A stretch of DNA of 58,102 nt from Salipiger marinus (GTDB lineage: Bacteria > Pseudomonadota > Alphaproteobacteria > Rhodobacterales > Rhodobacteraceae). The notes under the pieces are model-generated. The model did no database searches. It was given only the letters and a program-made list of their open reading frames with translations, and was not told the DNA's origin. The DNA is taken from contig NZ_FNEJ01000030.1 in NCBI RefSeq assembly GCF_900100085.1, positions 1 to 58,102 on the forward strand, written 5' to 3'. Every line of letters starts with the position of its first letter. Position 1 is the stretch's first letter. The position numbers and the translations under genes were made by a program. This document shows positions 8,474 through 15,939 of this stretch, piece after piece.

Positions 8474-10051
8474 TCAGCCGGGCTGATTGCCGGTCACTGT
8501 TCCCCAGTCGAGGCCAAAGCGCGACAAATACTTGCGCAGCCGGTCGGCGTCGTTCTGGCTGGCTTTTTCTTTCCGCGATACGGCGAACAGCCGACGCCCC
8601 GCCGCCGAAAGGCTGGCACATTCCCGGCAGGCGCGGACGACGGCGGCCAGTTGGGCGCGTTCGAATTCATCCAGACCAACGGCATCCGGGAGGAGTTCTG
8701 CCAGCAAGGCCTCGTCCAGATCGGCTGTTGCGGCGCTCCATTGGTCGGTCAGCGTTGCGATCTCGGCCTCGACCATCGGCACGGTGATGCGTCCACGCTG
8801 GGCCAGCACGGCCATGCGATGGGTCGAGGCCTGCAGATCCCGCAGGTTGCCCGGCCACAGGGTGGCAGGATCCTGCGCGAACCTCAGATAGCGGGCCAGC
8901 GCATCAGCATTGAAGCCGGTCTTGCGGCCCAACTGACGCTCGGTGCTGTCGATCATGTCCAGAAGATGCGCCCGAATGTCCTGGCGTCGTTCCCGCAGGG
9001 GCGGCAGGCGCACCACCCATTGCGACAGCCTTGCGTGCAGATCGGGCCGCAGCCGCCCTGCGCGCAGCAGCGCGCCGGGGTCGCTGGCGGCGGTGGCGAT
9101 CAGGTGGAACCGGGCTGTCACCTCGGCCTCTGACCCGACCGGGCAATAGCGGCCGGTTTCGATCACCTGCAGCATAGCTGCCTGTTCGTCCGGACCTAGC
9201 TCATCAATCCGGTCAAGAAACAGAACGCCCCCGTCAGCCTCGTGCAGAAAGCCGGGCCGCTCGCTTCCCACCACGCCGGTCGCGGCGCGGCGCTGGCCAA
9301 ACAGGGCGGGCAGCGCCTGTCCGCCGCGCAGGGTGGCGCAGTTGACCCGCACCAGCCGTCCCTTGATGCGACGGCGCACCAGTTTCAGCTCATGAATACG
9401 GGCGGCGAGGGCGGATTTTCCGGTGCCCGGCTCTCCCAGAAGCAGGATCGGTCCGTCCGATCCGGTGGCAATCAGGTCCAGCCGTTCGGCCACGGCCTGC
9501 ATCTCGGGGTTGGCGGTGTCCACTCCGCCCAGCAGAAGGGCGGAATGGTCCCGCGCGGCCGCCTCGAACCGACGCTGCAAAGCGTTGTAGCGGGCAAGAT
9601 CAAGGTCGATGATATCCAGCGTGCCTTGTGCCGCCGCGCCATCACGCGGAGGGCCGGTCTGCACCAGCCGCGCCGGGATGTGGCGGCTTTCCGTCAGAAG
9701 AAACCAGCAGATCTGCGCCACATGCGTGCCGGTGGTCAGGTGGACATGATAGCGCTCGCGATCCTCGTCAAACCCGTAATCGGCAGCAAGGTCGTAAAGC
9801 TTGCCGTAGACCTCCTGGAAATCCCAAGGGTCTGCCATGTCGATCCTGACCAGGCGCACCTCGGTTTGGGGCGAGGTCTTGGCGATGGCGGCAGCCACAT
9901 TGCAAGCCAGATGGTAGTGGCGCTGGTCGTGGATCAGTTCCAGCCGGTCGATGGGGAAATCGGGGTGCGCGCAGAGTTGAACCGAGGGCCGCCATTGGCG
10001 TCGCTTGCCCATGTCGAGCTGGGTGCCGAGAAAGCCAATGACGACATTGCG
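8474..10051 (-). CDS. rtcR: RtcR, sigma-54-dependent activator with CARF domain
   Basis: The activator of RNA-repair operons, 525 residues. The N-terminus (MRNVVIGFLGTQLDMGK, then HDQRHYHLA, RYHVHLTTGTHVAQICWFLL) is the CARF-like ligand domain of RtcR, thought to sense RNA ends or fragments. The AAA+ domain follows: Walker A LLGEPGTGKSA, the GAxxE-type loop region replaced by ATGVVGSERPGFLHEADGG, Walker B GGVLFLDRIDELG, and the arginine-finger region RPDLHARLSQW. The C-terminal helix-turn-helix has SLSAAGRRLFAVSR and NDADRLRKYL. ATG 10051 was chosen because the protein begins there in the family and AAAGGATC precedes it. It is divergent from rsr, its likely target. Confidence 0.95.
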   Translation of the reverse strand, partial: RNVVIGFLGTQLDMGKRRQWRPSVQLCAHPDFPIDRLELIHDQRHYHLACNVAAAIAKTSPQTEVRLVRIDMADPWDFQEVYGKLYDLAADYGFDEDRERYHVHLTTGTHVAQICWFLLTESRHIPARLVQTGPPRDGAAAQGTLDIIDLDLARYNALQRRFEAAARDHSALLLGGVDTANPEMQAVAERLDLIATGSDGPILLLGEPGTGKSALAARIHELKLVRRRIKGRLVRVNCATLRGGQALPALFGQRRAATGVVGSERPGFLHEADGGVLFLDRIDELGPDEQAAMLQVIETGRYCPVGSEAEVTARFHLIATAASDPGALLRAGRLRPDLHARLSQWVVRLPPLRERRQDIRAHLLDMIDSTERQLGRKTGFNADALARYLRFAQDPATLWPGNLRDLQASTHRMAVLAQRGRITVPMVEAEIATLTDQWSAATADLDEALLAELLPDAVGLDEFERAQLAAVVRACRECASLSAAGRRLFAVSRKEKASQNDADRLRKYLSRFGLDWGTVTGNQPG

Positions 10052-10102
10052 CATAGAGGTGATCCTTTTGGATAAATCCATATATCATCAGATAAATTTC
10101 GA

Positions 10103-10118
10103 CGGAAGGCTTTCTGCC
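10103..10118 (+). promoter_or_regulatory. candidate sigma-54 promoter of rsr-yrl-rtcB
   Basis: GG at 10104-10105 and GC at 10116-10117 are separated by ten bases, the fixed spacing of -24/-12 elements. The flanks match the consensus only moderately (CGGAAGG and CTGCC). It lies about 115 bases before the rsr start, in the gap shared with rtcR, whose product needs sigma-54. A 6-bp inverted repeat (CATGAA-TTTC-TTCATG) lies downstream around 10163-10178. Confidence 0.35.
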
Positions 10119-10230
10119 AATTCGTGGTTTAGTCATTATTTTTCAACAACTTGAGCGAAAATCATGAATTTCTTCATGTCCCGCCCTGAACCGGGCAGAA
10201 CGAGAGGGCGAAAACTGAAGGAATTCGATC

Positions 10231-11787
10231 ATGGCAAACAAATCCGTGTTTGCATCGCGGGCAGGGCGGCTCCTGCCGCGAGCAACCGCCACCAACGCTG
10301 CAGGGGCCAAGGCTTATGCCTCTGGTGCCGAGCACAGGCTGGCGCAGCTGGCGATGACCGGCACCTTTGGCGGCGGGTACTATCAGGACGCACAAGCCGA
10401 GGTCTCGACCCTGGTCGAGGTGGCGATGGCGGTGGACCCGATGTTTCTGGCGCAGACGGCCGTGCATGTCCGCGAAAAGGGGCATATGAAGGATACCCCG
10501 GCGTTGTTGCTGGCGGTGCTGTCGGCCCGCGATCCGGCGCTGTTTGCGCAGGTTTTCGGTCGGGTGGTCACCTCGAGCAAGGTGCTGCGCGGCTTCGTGC
10601 AGATCCTGCGGTCGGGGCAGACCGGGCGGAAATCGCTGGGCTCGCGGCCCAAGGCCATGGTGCAGCACTGGCTGAACACGGCCACGGATGCGCAGCTGCT
10701 GGCAGCTTCGGTCGGGAAAGCTCCGTCGCTGGCAGATGTGATCCGGATGGTTCACCCCAAGCCGGGCACGGCGGAACGGGAGGCCTTCTATGCGTGGCTG
10801 ATTGGCAAGCCTGCCGATACGGTGGCACTGCCGCGGCTGGTGCAGGATCTGCTGGCCTTCCGGGCGGGGACTTCGGCACAAGTGCCGGATGTGCCGTTCC
10901 AGATGCTGGCCGATCTGCCGCTGACGCCGGACCAATGGGCCGATGTGGCGCGCAAGGGCTCGTGGCAGATGCTGCGGCAGGGGCTGAACATGCTGGATCG
11001 CAAAGGCGCCTTCACGAAGCCCGGTGTGGTCGATCATGTGGCAGGCCTCCTGCGCGATCCGGGGCGGATCCGGGCTGCGAAGGCGCTGCCCTATCAGCTG
11101 CTGGCGACGCTGAAGGCGCTGTCGCCCGAGGTGGACGCAAAGCTGCGCAATGCGCTGCATGACGCGATGGAACTGTCTGTGGCGAACGTGCCGGTGCTGA
11201 GCGGGTCGGTTGCGGTCTGCCCCGACGTGTCGGGCTCCATGTCCTCGCCGGTCACCGGCTATCGGCCCGGCGCCACTTCGGTTGTGCGGTGCATCGATGT
11301 CGGGGCTTTGGTCGCGGCGGCGGTGCTGCGCAAGAACCCCAAGGCCCGTGTCATGCCCTTCGAGGTGGGGGTTCGCGAAGCGACGCTGGAGGCGCGTGAC
11401 ACGATCCTGACCAATGCCGCGAAACTGGCGGCACTGGGCGGGGGCGGCACCAACTGTTCGGCGCCGCTGGCAGCACTGAATGCGGCGGGCCTGGCGCCCG
11501 ATCTGGTGATCTTCGTCTCGGACAACCAGTCCTGGGTCGATGGTCGGCAGGGCAGGCAGGCCACGGCGATGATGGCGGAATGGGGCAGGCTCAAGGCCCG
11601 GAACCGGGCGGCGAAACTGGTCTGCATCGACATCCAGCCCCTTGGCACGACGCAGGCGGCCGAGCGGCGGGACGTGCTGAACATCGGCGGATTCTCGGAT
11701 CAGGTCTTTGACCAGATCGCCGATTTCGCGGCCGGGCGGATGGGGCCGGACCATTGGGTCGGCCAGATCCGCGCGGTGGCGCTGTAA
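10231..11787 (+). CDS. rsr: Rsr, bacterial Ro60 (TROVE-domain) RNA-binding protein
   Basis: An orthologue of the Ro60 autoantigen, 518 residues. The HEAT-repeat ring starts at MANKSVFAS and includes EHRLAQLAMTGTFGGGYYQ, VAMAVDPMFLAQTAVHVREK and KAPSLADVIRMVHPKPG. The C-terminal von Willebrand A domain has the metal site CPDVSGSMSS and later GGGGTNCSAPL and DLVIFVSDNQSW. Ro proteins form a toroid that binds ends of misfolded RNAs in its cavity and Y RNA on its rim; in bacteria they work with exoribonucleases such as PNPase. AAGGA lies nine bases before ATG 10231. It is followed by a Y-RNA-like array and rtcB and is divergent from rtcR, the order known for rsr-yrl-rtc loci. Confidence 0.95.
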   Translation: MANKSVFASRAGRLLPRATATNAAGAKAYASGAEHRLAQLAMTGTFGGGYYQDAQAEVSTLVEVAMAVDPMFLAQTAVHVREKGHMKDTPALLLAVLSARDPALFAQVFGRVVTSSKVLRGFVQILRSGQTGRKSLGSRPKAMVQHWLNTATDAQLLAASVGKAPSLADVIRMVHPKPGTAEREAFYAWLIGKPADTVALPRLVQDLLAFRAGTSAQVPDVPFQMLADLPLTPDQWADVARKGSWQMLRQGLNMLDRKGAFTKPGVVDHVAGLLRDPGRIRAAKALPYQLLATLKALSPEVDAKLRNALHDAMELSVANVPVLSGSVAVCPDVSGSMSSPVTGYRPGATSVVRCIDVGALVAAAVLRKNPKARVMPFEVGVREATLEARDTILTNAAKLAALGGGGTNCSAPLAALNAAGLAPDLVIFVSDNQSWVDGRQGRQATAMMAEWGRLKARNRAAKLVCIDIQPLGTTQAAERRDVLNIGGFSDQVFDQIADFAAGRMGPDHWVGQIRAVAL

Positions 11788-11803
11788 GCCTTTCCCGGGC
11801 TTC

Positions 11804-11906
11804 TGGCCGGGGCGCAAGGCCGGGATCACTCTGTATCCCGTCCGGTTTGAATCCGGCCTCGCGCAGGGGGCGAAAGCCATTGCGCAGGTGTCCCGGCCCC
11901 AAGGCC
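11804..11906 (+). ncRNA. Y-RNA-like unit 1 (diverged)
   Basis: The unit starts 17 bases after the rsr stop. Outer helix: GGCC (11805-11808) and GGGGC (11809-11813) pair with GCCCC (11896-11900) and GGCC (11903-11906), leaving an AA bulge. The strand GGCGCAAG replaces the GGCGAATG of the other units. Inner helix: CGGGA-T-CAC (11821-11829) with GTG-TCCCG (11888-11895). Inside are a T-arm-like hairpin (CCGG-TTTGAAT-CCGG, 11842-11856) and a stem GCGCA/TGCGC (11861-11865/11881-11885) holding a GGC-GAAA-GCC tetraloop hairpin. No D-arm is visible. The layout matches units 2-5, but the Ro motif and tRNA features have drifted. Confidence 0.5.
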
Positions 11907-12021
11907 TCCCGGCGAATGCTGGCGGAACTACAGACGGTCGCGGGTTCGAAACCCGCCCGCCCCCTGGGGCGGTAGCTCAGCGGTAGAGCACCTGTTTCGC
12001 CGAGACCTTGTCGCCGGCGCC
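11907..12021 (+). ncRNA. Y-RNA-like unit 2 with permuted tRNA-like module
   Basis: Outer helix CCGGCGA (11909-11915) with TCGCCGG (12011-12017); 5' strand motif GGCGAATG, 3' strand CCTTGTCGCC. Inner helix GGCGGAAC (11921-11928) with GTTTCGCC (11994-12001). Inside, in this order: a variable-loop-like GGTC, T-arm GCGGG-TTCGAAA-CCCGC (11940-11956), acceptor 3' strand CCGCCCC (11957-11963), acceptor 5' strand GGGGCGG (11966-11972), TA as in U8-A9, and D-arm GCTC-AGCGGTA-GAGC (11975-11989). This is a tRNA read 3' half first, with the acceptor ends joined by CT and the anticodon arm replaced by the Ro-binding stem, the arrangement known for YrlA RNAs. The frame is not coding. Confidence 0.85.
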
Positions 12022-12035
12022 ATTGAGAAGGAGAT

Positions 12036-12160
12036 GACCCCGGCGAATGCCGGCAGGACTACAGGGTAGAGCACCGGGTAAACCGGAGGTCGCGCGTTCA
12101 ACTCGCGCCACGCGCAAGCGTGTAGCTCATGGAAAAGTCTTGCCAAACCTTGTCGCCGGA
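12036..12160 (+). ncRNA. Y-RNA-like unit 3, tRNA-like module opened in the D-loop
   Basis: Outer helix CCGGCGA (12040-12046) with TCGCCGG (12153-12159); inner helix GGCAGGACT (12052-12060) with AGTCTTGCC (12136-12144), nine pairs with one G-U. Inside: GAGC (12069-12072), a short anticodon-arm-like hairpin CCGG-GTAAA-CCGG (12074-12086), AGGTC as variable loop, T-arm GCGCG-TTCAACT-CGCGC (12092-12108), acceptor CACGC-GCAA-GCGTG (12109-12122) closed by a GNRA tetraloop, TA, then GCTC (12125-12128). GCTC and GAGC lie at opposite ends of the module and can pair as the D-stem. So this unit is a tRNA permuted at the D-loop, unlike units 2 and 5. Confidence 0.8.
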
Positions 12161-12164
12161 CCCC

Positions 12165-12297
12165 GAAACCGGGGCGAATGCCGAAGAGACTACAACTCGA
12201 CCCCGGATAACCTGTGGGGTTCAAGCCCCCACCTTGCTGGCGGTCATTCGTGTGGCCGGGCTTCCCATGGTCTCTTCCCCCATGTCGCCCCGGCCTC
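12165..12297 (+). ncRNA. Y-RNA-like unit 4 with T-arm, weak tRNA mimicry
   Basis: Outer helix CCGGGGCGA (12169-12177) with TCGCCCCGG (12285-12293), nine perfect pairs; inner helix AAGAGAC (12184-12190) with GTCTCTT (12270-12276). ACTACA follows the inner 5' strand, as in units 2, 3 and 5. The T-arm is strong: GTGGGG-TTCAAGC-CCCCAC around 12214-12232, with a TTCRANY loop. A further pairing CCCGG/CCGGG joins the start and end of the module. I find no clear D-arm or GGTAGAGC element, so this unit keeps the Ro stem and T-arm but has lost or reshaped the rest. Confidence 0.7.
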
Positions 12298-12300
12298 AAC

Positions 12301-12441
12301 ACCCCGGCGAATGCCGTGCGGCACTACAGGCAGTCACCCTCGTGGTCGCGGGGTCGAGTCCCGCCGCGCCCCCCAGATTTTGGGGGTGCGTCGCTCAGAT
12401 GGATAGAGCACGACGTGTCGCCAATCCCTTGTCGCCGGGGT
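12301..12441 (+). ncRNA. Y-RNA-like unit 5 with permuted tRNA-Arg-like module
   Basis: Outer helix ACCCCGGCGA (12301-12310) with TCGCCGGGGT (12432-12441), ten perfect pairs; inner helix GCGGCAC (12318-12324) with GTGTCGC (12415-12421). Inside: a TCGT strand that can pair with ACGA after the D-arm (anticodon-stem-like), GGTC, T-arm GCGGG-GTCGAGT-CCCGC (12348-12364), acceptor CGCGCCCCC/GGGGGTGCG (12365-12373/12382-12390) with an eight-base loop, and D-arm GCTC-AGATGGATA-GAGC (12393-12409). The D-arm sequence is that of many bacterial tRNA-Arg genes. The T-loop has G where T54 is expected. It ends 11 bases before the rtcB start, so its helix could also affect rtcB translation. Confidence 0.82.
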
Positions 12442-12452
12442 CCCATAAGTGA

Positions 12453-13874
12453 GTGAATGAGATGACGAATGAGGATGCACCTTCCCCCGTGACCGGGGCA
12501 GACCTGATCGCCTGGGGCCACCGCCCCGGCCCGGCGTTCCCCGGACTTTTGACCCGGGCCAATACGGCGCGGGACGAAGGTCTTGGCCTGATCCGCATCC
12601 GGCAGATGCTGGAGGCCGACCTGCCGCCGCCTGCGCCCGAACCGCTGGCCCTGCGCCGCCCCGGCGAGGTGCCGCTGCATGTCAGCATCCGCGCCGAAAA
12701 TGCCGATGAGCAGGACAACATCGACAAGGTGCTGGCCACCATGGCCGTGGTGCTGAAGACCCCCACGGTCGAGTCAGGCGCCGTGATGCCCGATGCCTGC
12801 CCGGCGGGACCCTTGGGCACTATCCCGGTGGGCGGTGTGGTGGCGGCGCGCAACGCGATCCATCCCGGCATGCATTCGGCTGACATCTGCTGTTCGGTGA
12901 TGATCACCGATCTGGGCATGGTCGATCCGAAAGCCGCGCTGGACGCCGCGCAGGCAATAACCAATTTCGGTTGTGGCGGGCGCGATCAGGGAAACCGCTT
13001 CACCGTCTCGCTGGATTTGCTGGATCAGTTCCGGGCCAATCCTTTCCTGAATGGCAACCGGATGCTGCATGCCGCGCAGGCCCATATGGGCACGCAGGGC
13101 GATGGCAACCACTTCATTTTCATCGGGCGGAGCCGCGCCACAGGGCGGGTGGCCATGGTCACCCATCATGGCTCGCGCGGGCCGGGCGGGCTGCTTTACA
13201 AGACTGGGATGGAGGTGGCCGAGAGGTTCCGCCGAAGGCTGTCGCCTGCCACGCTGACGCAGAACGCCTGGATTCCAGCGGATACGGATGAGGGGCGCAA
13301 TTATTGGGCAGCGTTGCAGGTCATCCGCCGCTGGACCAAGGCCAACCACAACGCGCTGCATCAGGCCGTGGTGGAAACGCTGCGTGCCGAGCCGGGCGAC
13401 CGCTATTGGAACGAACACAACTTCGTCTTCCGTCGCGGCGATCTGTTCCTGCACGGCAAGGGGGCGACCCCGGCCTGGGAAGGCTATGCATCAGATGCCA
13501 CCGGTCTGACCCTGATCCCGCTGAACATGGCGGAGCCGGTTCTGGTGGTGCGTGGACGCGACGCCACGCGTGCGCTGGGGTTTTCTCCGCACGGGGCGGG
13601 ACGCAACTTCTCGCGCACGGAACATCGCCGCCGGATGGGGGCGGTGACGCCCGCGCAGATGCTGGCGGCGGAAACGGCTGGGCTGGACATCCGCTTCCAT
13701 GCCGGGGCGGTGGATGCCTCGGAACTGCCCTCCAGCTATAAGCGCGCCGGGGCGGTGATAGACCAGATGCGCGACTATGGTCTGGCCGATGTGGTCGATT
13801 GCATCGACCCCTATGGCTGCATCATGGCCGGAGGCATCGTGCCCCACCGGCAAGCAAAGCGGACCCGGCGCTAG
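12453..13874 (+). CDS. rtcB: RtcB, RNA 3'-phosphate/5'-hydroxyl ligase
   Basis: A GTP- and Mn-dependent ligase that joins 2',3'-cyclic-phosphate or 3'-phosphate ends to 5'-OH ends. Visible are MPDACPAGPLGTIPVGGVV, the metal-binding SADICCSVMI segment with its Cys, THHGSRGPGG, LGTQGDGNHF-type MGTQGDGNHFIFIG, and SPHGAGRNFSRTEHRR, which holds the histidine that is guanylylated. ELPSSYK near the end is the usual C-terminal motif. The protein has 473 residues from GTG 12453, or 470 from ATG 12462; neither start has a strong ribosome site. It follows the Y-RNA-like array by 11 bases. No rtcA follows; the next 270 bases are non-coding and the next gene points the other way. Confidence 0.95.
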   Translation: MNEMTNEDAPSPVTGADLIAWGHRPGPAFPGLLTRANTARDEGLGLIRIRQMLEADLPPPAPEPLALRRPGEVPLHVSIRAENADEQDNIDKVLATMAVVLKTPTVESGAVMPDACPAGPLGTIPVGGVVAARNAIHPGMHSADICCSVMITDLGMVDPKAALDAAQAITNFGCGGRDQGNRFTVSLDLLDQFRANPFLNGNRMLHAAQAHMGTQGDGNHFIFIGRSRATGRVAMVTHHGSRGPGGLLYKTGMEVAERFRRRLSPATLTQNAWIPADTDEGRNYWAALQVIRRWTKANHNALHQAVVETLRAEPGDRYWNEHNFVFRRGDLFLHGKGATPAWEGYASDATGLTLIPLNMAEPVLVVRGRDATRALGFSPHGAGRNFSRTEHRRRMGAVTPAQMLAAETAGLDIRFHAGAVDASELPSSYKRAGAVIDQMRDYGLADVVDCIDPYGCIMAGGIVPHRQAKRTRR

Positions 13875-14148
13875 CAGGGTTCGTTCCTTGGTCTTTGGTG
13901 GCTTTTGCGCTGTTTGCGTGATTGCCTAAACAATGTGCGGGCGCACGGCCGAACAAGATGCCGAGCTTGCCATCTTGCAGGTCGCGACGAACGTCTTCTG
14001 TTCTTGGGTCTTGCAAGAGCAAACGGGCGGCAGCAGATGACCGCTCTCCGCCCCCCGTGTGACGTCTATGCCTGTCCGCAGGCTCGGCGCAGACTTGCCG
14101 TTCATCCCAGCATTTGATGCTGCACTGCGACGTCACGGCGCGGCGACG
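13875..14148. other. gap between rtcB and the GGT gene, no supported gene
   Basis: Both flanking genes end here. A leftward frame contains RRDLQDGKLGILFGRAPAHCL, which I cannot assign. GACGTC steps recur at 14058-14153, but I see no T-tract terminator. No rtcA fragment was found in either strand. Confidence 0.4.
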
Positions 14149-15939
14149 TCACTCGCCCAGGGCAATGCCCTCCCGCCGCGGGTCGGCACCGCCACGCAGG
14201 CCCTCGCCCAGCGAGATCGCGTGCAGGCCTGATGTCATCGCCGTCACGTTCGTCTGGAAACCCAGCCCGGACAGGGGCTCGGTCAGATCCTCGGCCCAGG
14301 TTCCGGCCTCGATCTGGTAGGTGCCGAAGCTGTTGACCAGATGCGGCATCGAGACGGCTTCCTGCACATCCATGCCCCAGTCGAGATGCGCGATGATCGC
14401 CTGCGCGGTGAAGCCGATGATCGTGGCGCCCCCCGGGCTGCCGATGGCCAGCACCGGCGCCCCGTCGCGCAGGACGATGGTGGGCGACATCGACGAGCGC
14501 GGGCGCTTGCCCGGTTCCACCCGGTTGGCGATGGGCCAGCCATTCGCGTGGGTGCGGAAGGAGAAATCGGTCAGCTCGTTGTTGAGCAGGAGCCCCCGCA
14601 CGAAGATCCGCGATCCGAACGCGCCCTCGATCGTCGTGGTCATCGACAGCACGTTGCCGTCCGCATCGACGATGGAGATATGCGAGGTGCCCGGGCGCTC
14701 GTCGCGCAGGTCATCCCCCCAGAGAAAGGCGTGATCCCACTCCGGCGCGCCCGCCGAGACCTCCGGCAGGGCATCGTCGCCGCGCAGCAGTTCGGCCCGT
14801 TCGGCCAGATAGCTGCGGTCGATCAGCCCCTGCACCGGCACCGGGACGAAGTCGCTGTCAGCGAGGTAGCGCCCCCGGTCGGCAAAGGCGAGCCGGGTCG
14901 CATCGCCGATCAGGCGCCGCGCCTCCACATCCCGTGGCCCCATCCCGCCCAGATCGAAAGTCTCGAGCATCCCGAGGATCTGCGCGATGGCCACCGCCCC
15001 GGAGGAGGGCGGACCCATGCCGCAGACCTCGGCGCTGCGGTACTCATAGCAGACCGCGGGCCGCTCGATCACCGCGTAGCGGGCAAGGTCGGTCACCGAC
15101 AGCAGGCCGGGATGGGTGTCTGTGCGGGTCGCCGCCACGATGTCGGCCGCGATCTCGCCCGTATAGAAGGCGGCCGTGCCGTCTGCCGCGATCCGGCGCA
15201 GCGTCGCCGCGTAGTCGGGATTGACCAGGGTGGCACCGGCGGCAAGGGGCGCGCCGTCCGGCAGGAAGTACTCCGCCGCTGCGGGGAAGGTGGCAAGGCT
15301 TTCTGCCGCTGCAGCGACCGACTCCGACAGACGGGTCGAGACGCTGAAGCCCTCCTCGGCGTGCGCTATGGCCGCGTCGAAGAGGCCGCGCCAGTTCGAC
15401 CGCCCCCAGCGGCGATGCGCCTCCTCCATCAGCCTTGGCGTGCCCGGCGTCCCAACCGAGCGGCCGCTGGCGACGGCGGTCATGAACTCCAGCGGTTCGC
15501 CCTCCGCGTCCTGAAAGTAGCGCGGGTCGGCGGCCAGCGGCGCCGTCTCGCGCGCATCAAGCGTCGTGATCTCCCCTGTCGCGGCGTCATACCAGACCAG
15601 AAAGGCACCGCCGCCAAGGCCCGACGACTGCGGCTCCACCAGCCCCAGCACCGCCTGCACGGCGACCATCGCATCCGCGGCACTCCCGCCCTCGCGCAGC
15701 ACCCGGGCGCCCGCATCGACGGCCAACGGATGGGCGGCGGCGACCATCCAGTCTTCGGCGTCCGTCGGTCGACCGTCGCGCTTTGCCGCAAGCGCCGAAG
15801 CTGCGGCATCCGAGATCCCGGCAAAGTCCTGCGTGACCTGCGTTTCAGGCTCCGGCACGACGACATCGGAGGCCTGCTGCGCCATCGCGGGTGCCGCCAG
15901 AAAGAAAGCCAGAAGGGCCGTGGCTGTCGAAGGATACAT
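14149..15939 (-). CDS. ggt: gamma-glutamyltransferase (GGT) precursor
   Basis: A periplasmic N-terminal-nucleophile enzyme that cleaves or transfers gamma-glutamyl groups, for example from glutathione. ATG 15939 begins a signal peptide, MYPSTATALLAFFLAAPAMA, cut near AMA-QQ. The large-subunit part has HPLAVDAGARVLREGGSAAD, LGGGAFLVWYDAATGE and LDARETAP. The autoprocessing site with the catalytic Thr is RPGTSHISIVDADGN; the small subunit follows with SSMSPTIVL and GSPGGATIIG. At 596 residues it has normal length. It is a single gene with no clear operon partner. Confidence 0.95.
   Translation of the reverse strand: MYPSTATALLAFFLAAPAMAQQASDVVVPEPETQVTQDFAGISDAAASALAAKRDGRPTDAEDWMVAAAHPLAVDAGARVLREGGSAADAMVAVQAVLGLVEPQSSGLGGGAFLVWYDAATGEITTLDARETAPLAADPRYFQDAEGEPLEFMTAVASGRSVGTPGTPRLMEEAHRRWGRSNWRGLFDAAIAHAEEGFSVSTRLSESVAAAAESLATFPAAAEYFLPDGAPLAAGATLVNPDYAATLRRIAADGTAAFYTGEIAADIVAATRTDTHPGLLSVTDLARYAVIERPAVCYEYRSAEVCGMGPPSSGAVAIAQILGMLETFDLGGMGPRDVEARRLIGDATRLAFADRGRYLADSDFVPVPVQGLIDRSYLAERAELLRGDDALPEVSAGAPEWDHAFLWGDDLRDERPGTSHISIVDADGNVLSMTTTIEGAFGSRIFVRGLLLNNELTDFSFRTHANGWPIANRVEPGKRPRSSMSPTIVLRDGAPVLAIGSPGGATIIGFTAQAIIAHLDWGMDVQEAVSMPHLVNSFGTYQIEAGTWAEDLTEPLSGLGFQTNVTAMTSGLHAISLGEGLRGGADPRREGIALGE

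Noticed and set aside
11788-12452. Ordinary tRNA genes, because of D-arm and T-arm motifs
   Set aside because: The arms occur in the order T-acceptor-D (3' half before 5' half), the acceptor ends are joined by a loop, and Ro-type stems enclose each unit; no complete cloverleaf in normal order exists.
11788-12452. CRISPR array, because of repeated GGCGAATGCC motifs
   Set aside because: The repeats are short, spaced 115-140 bases apart and diverged, and there are no cas genes.
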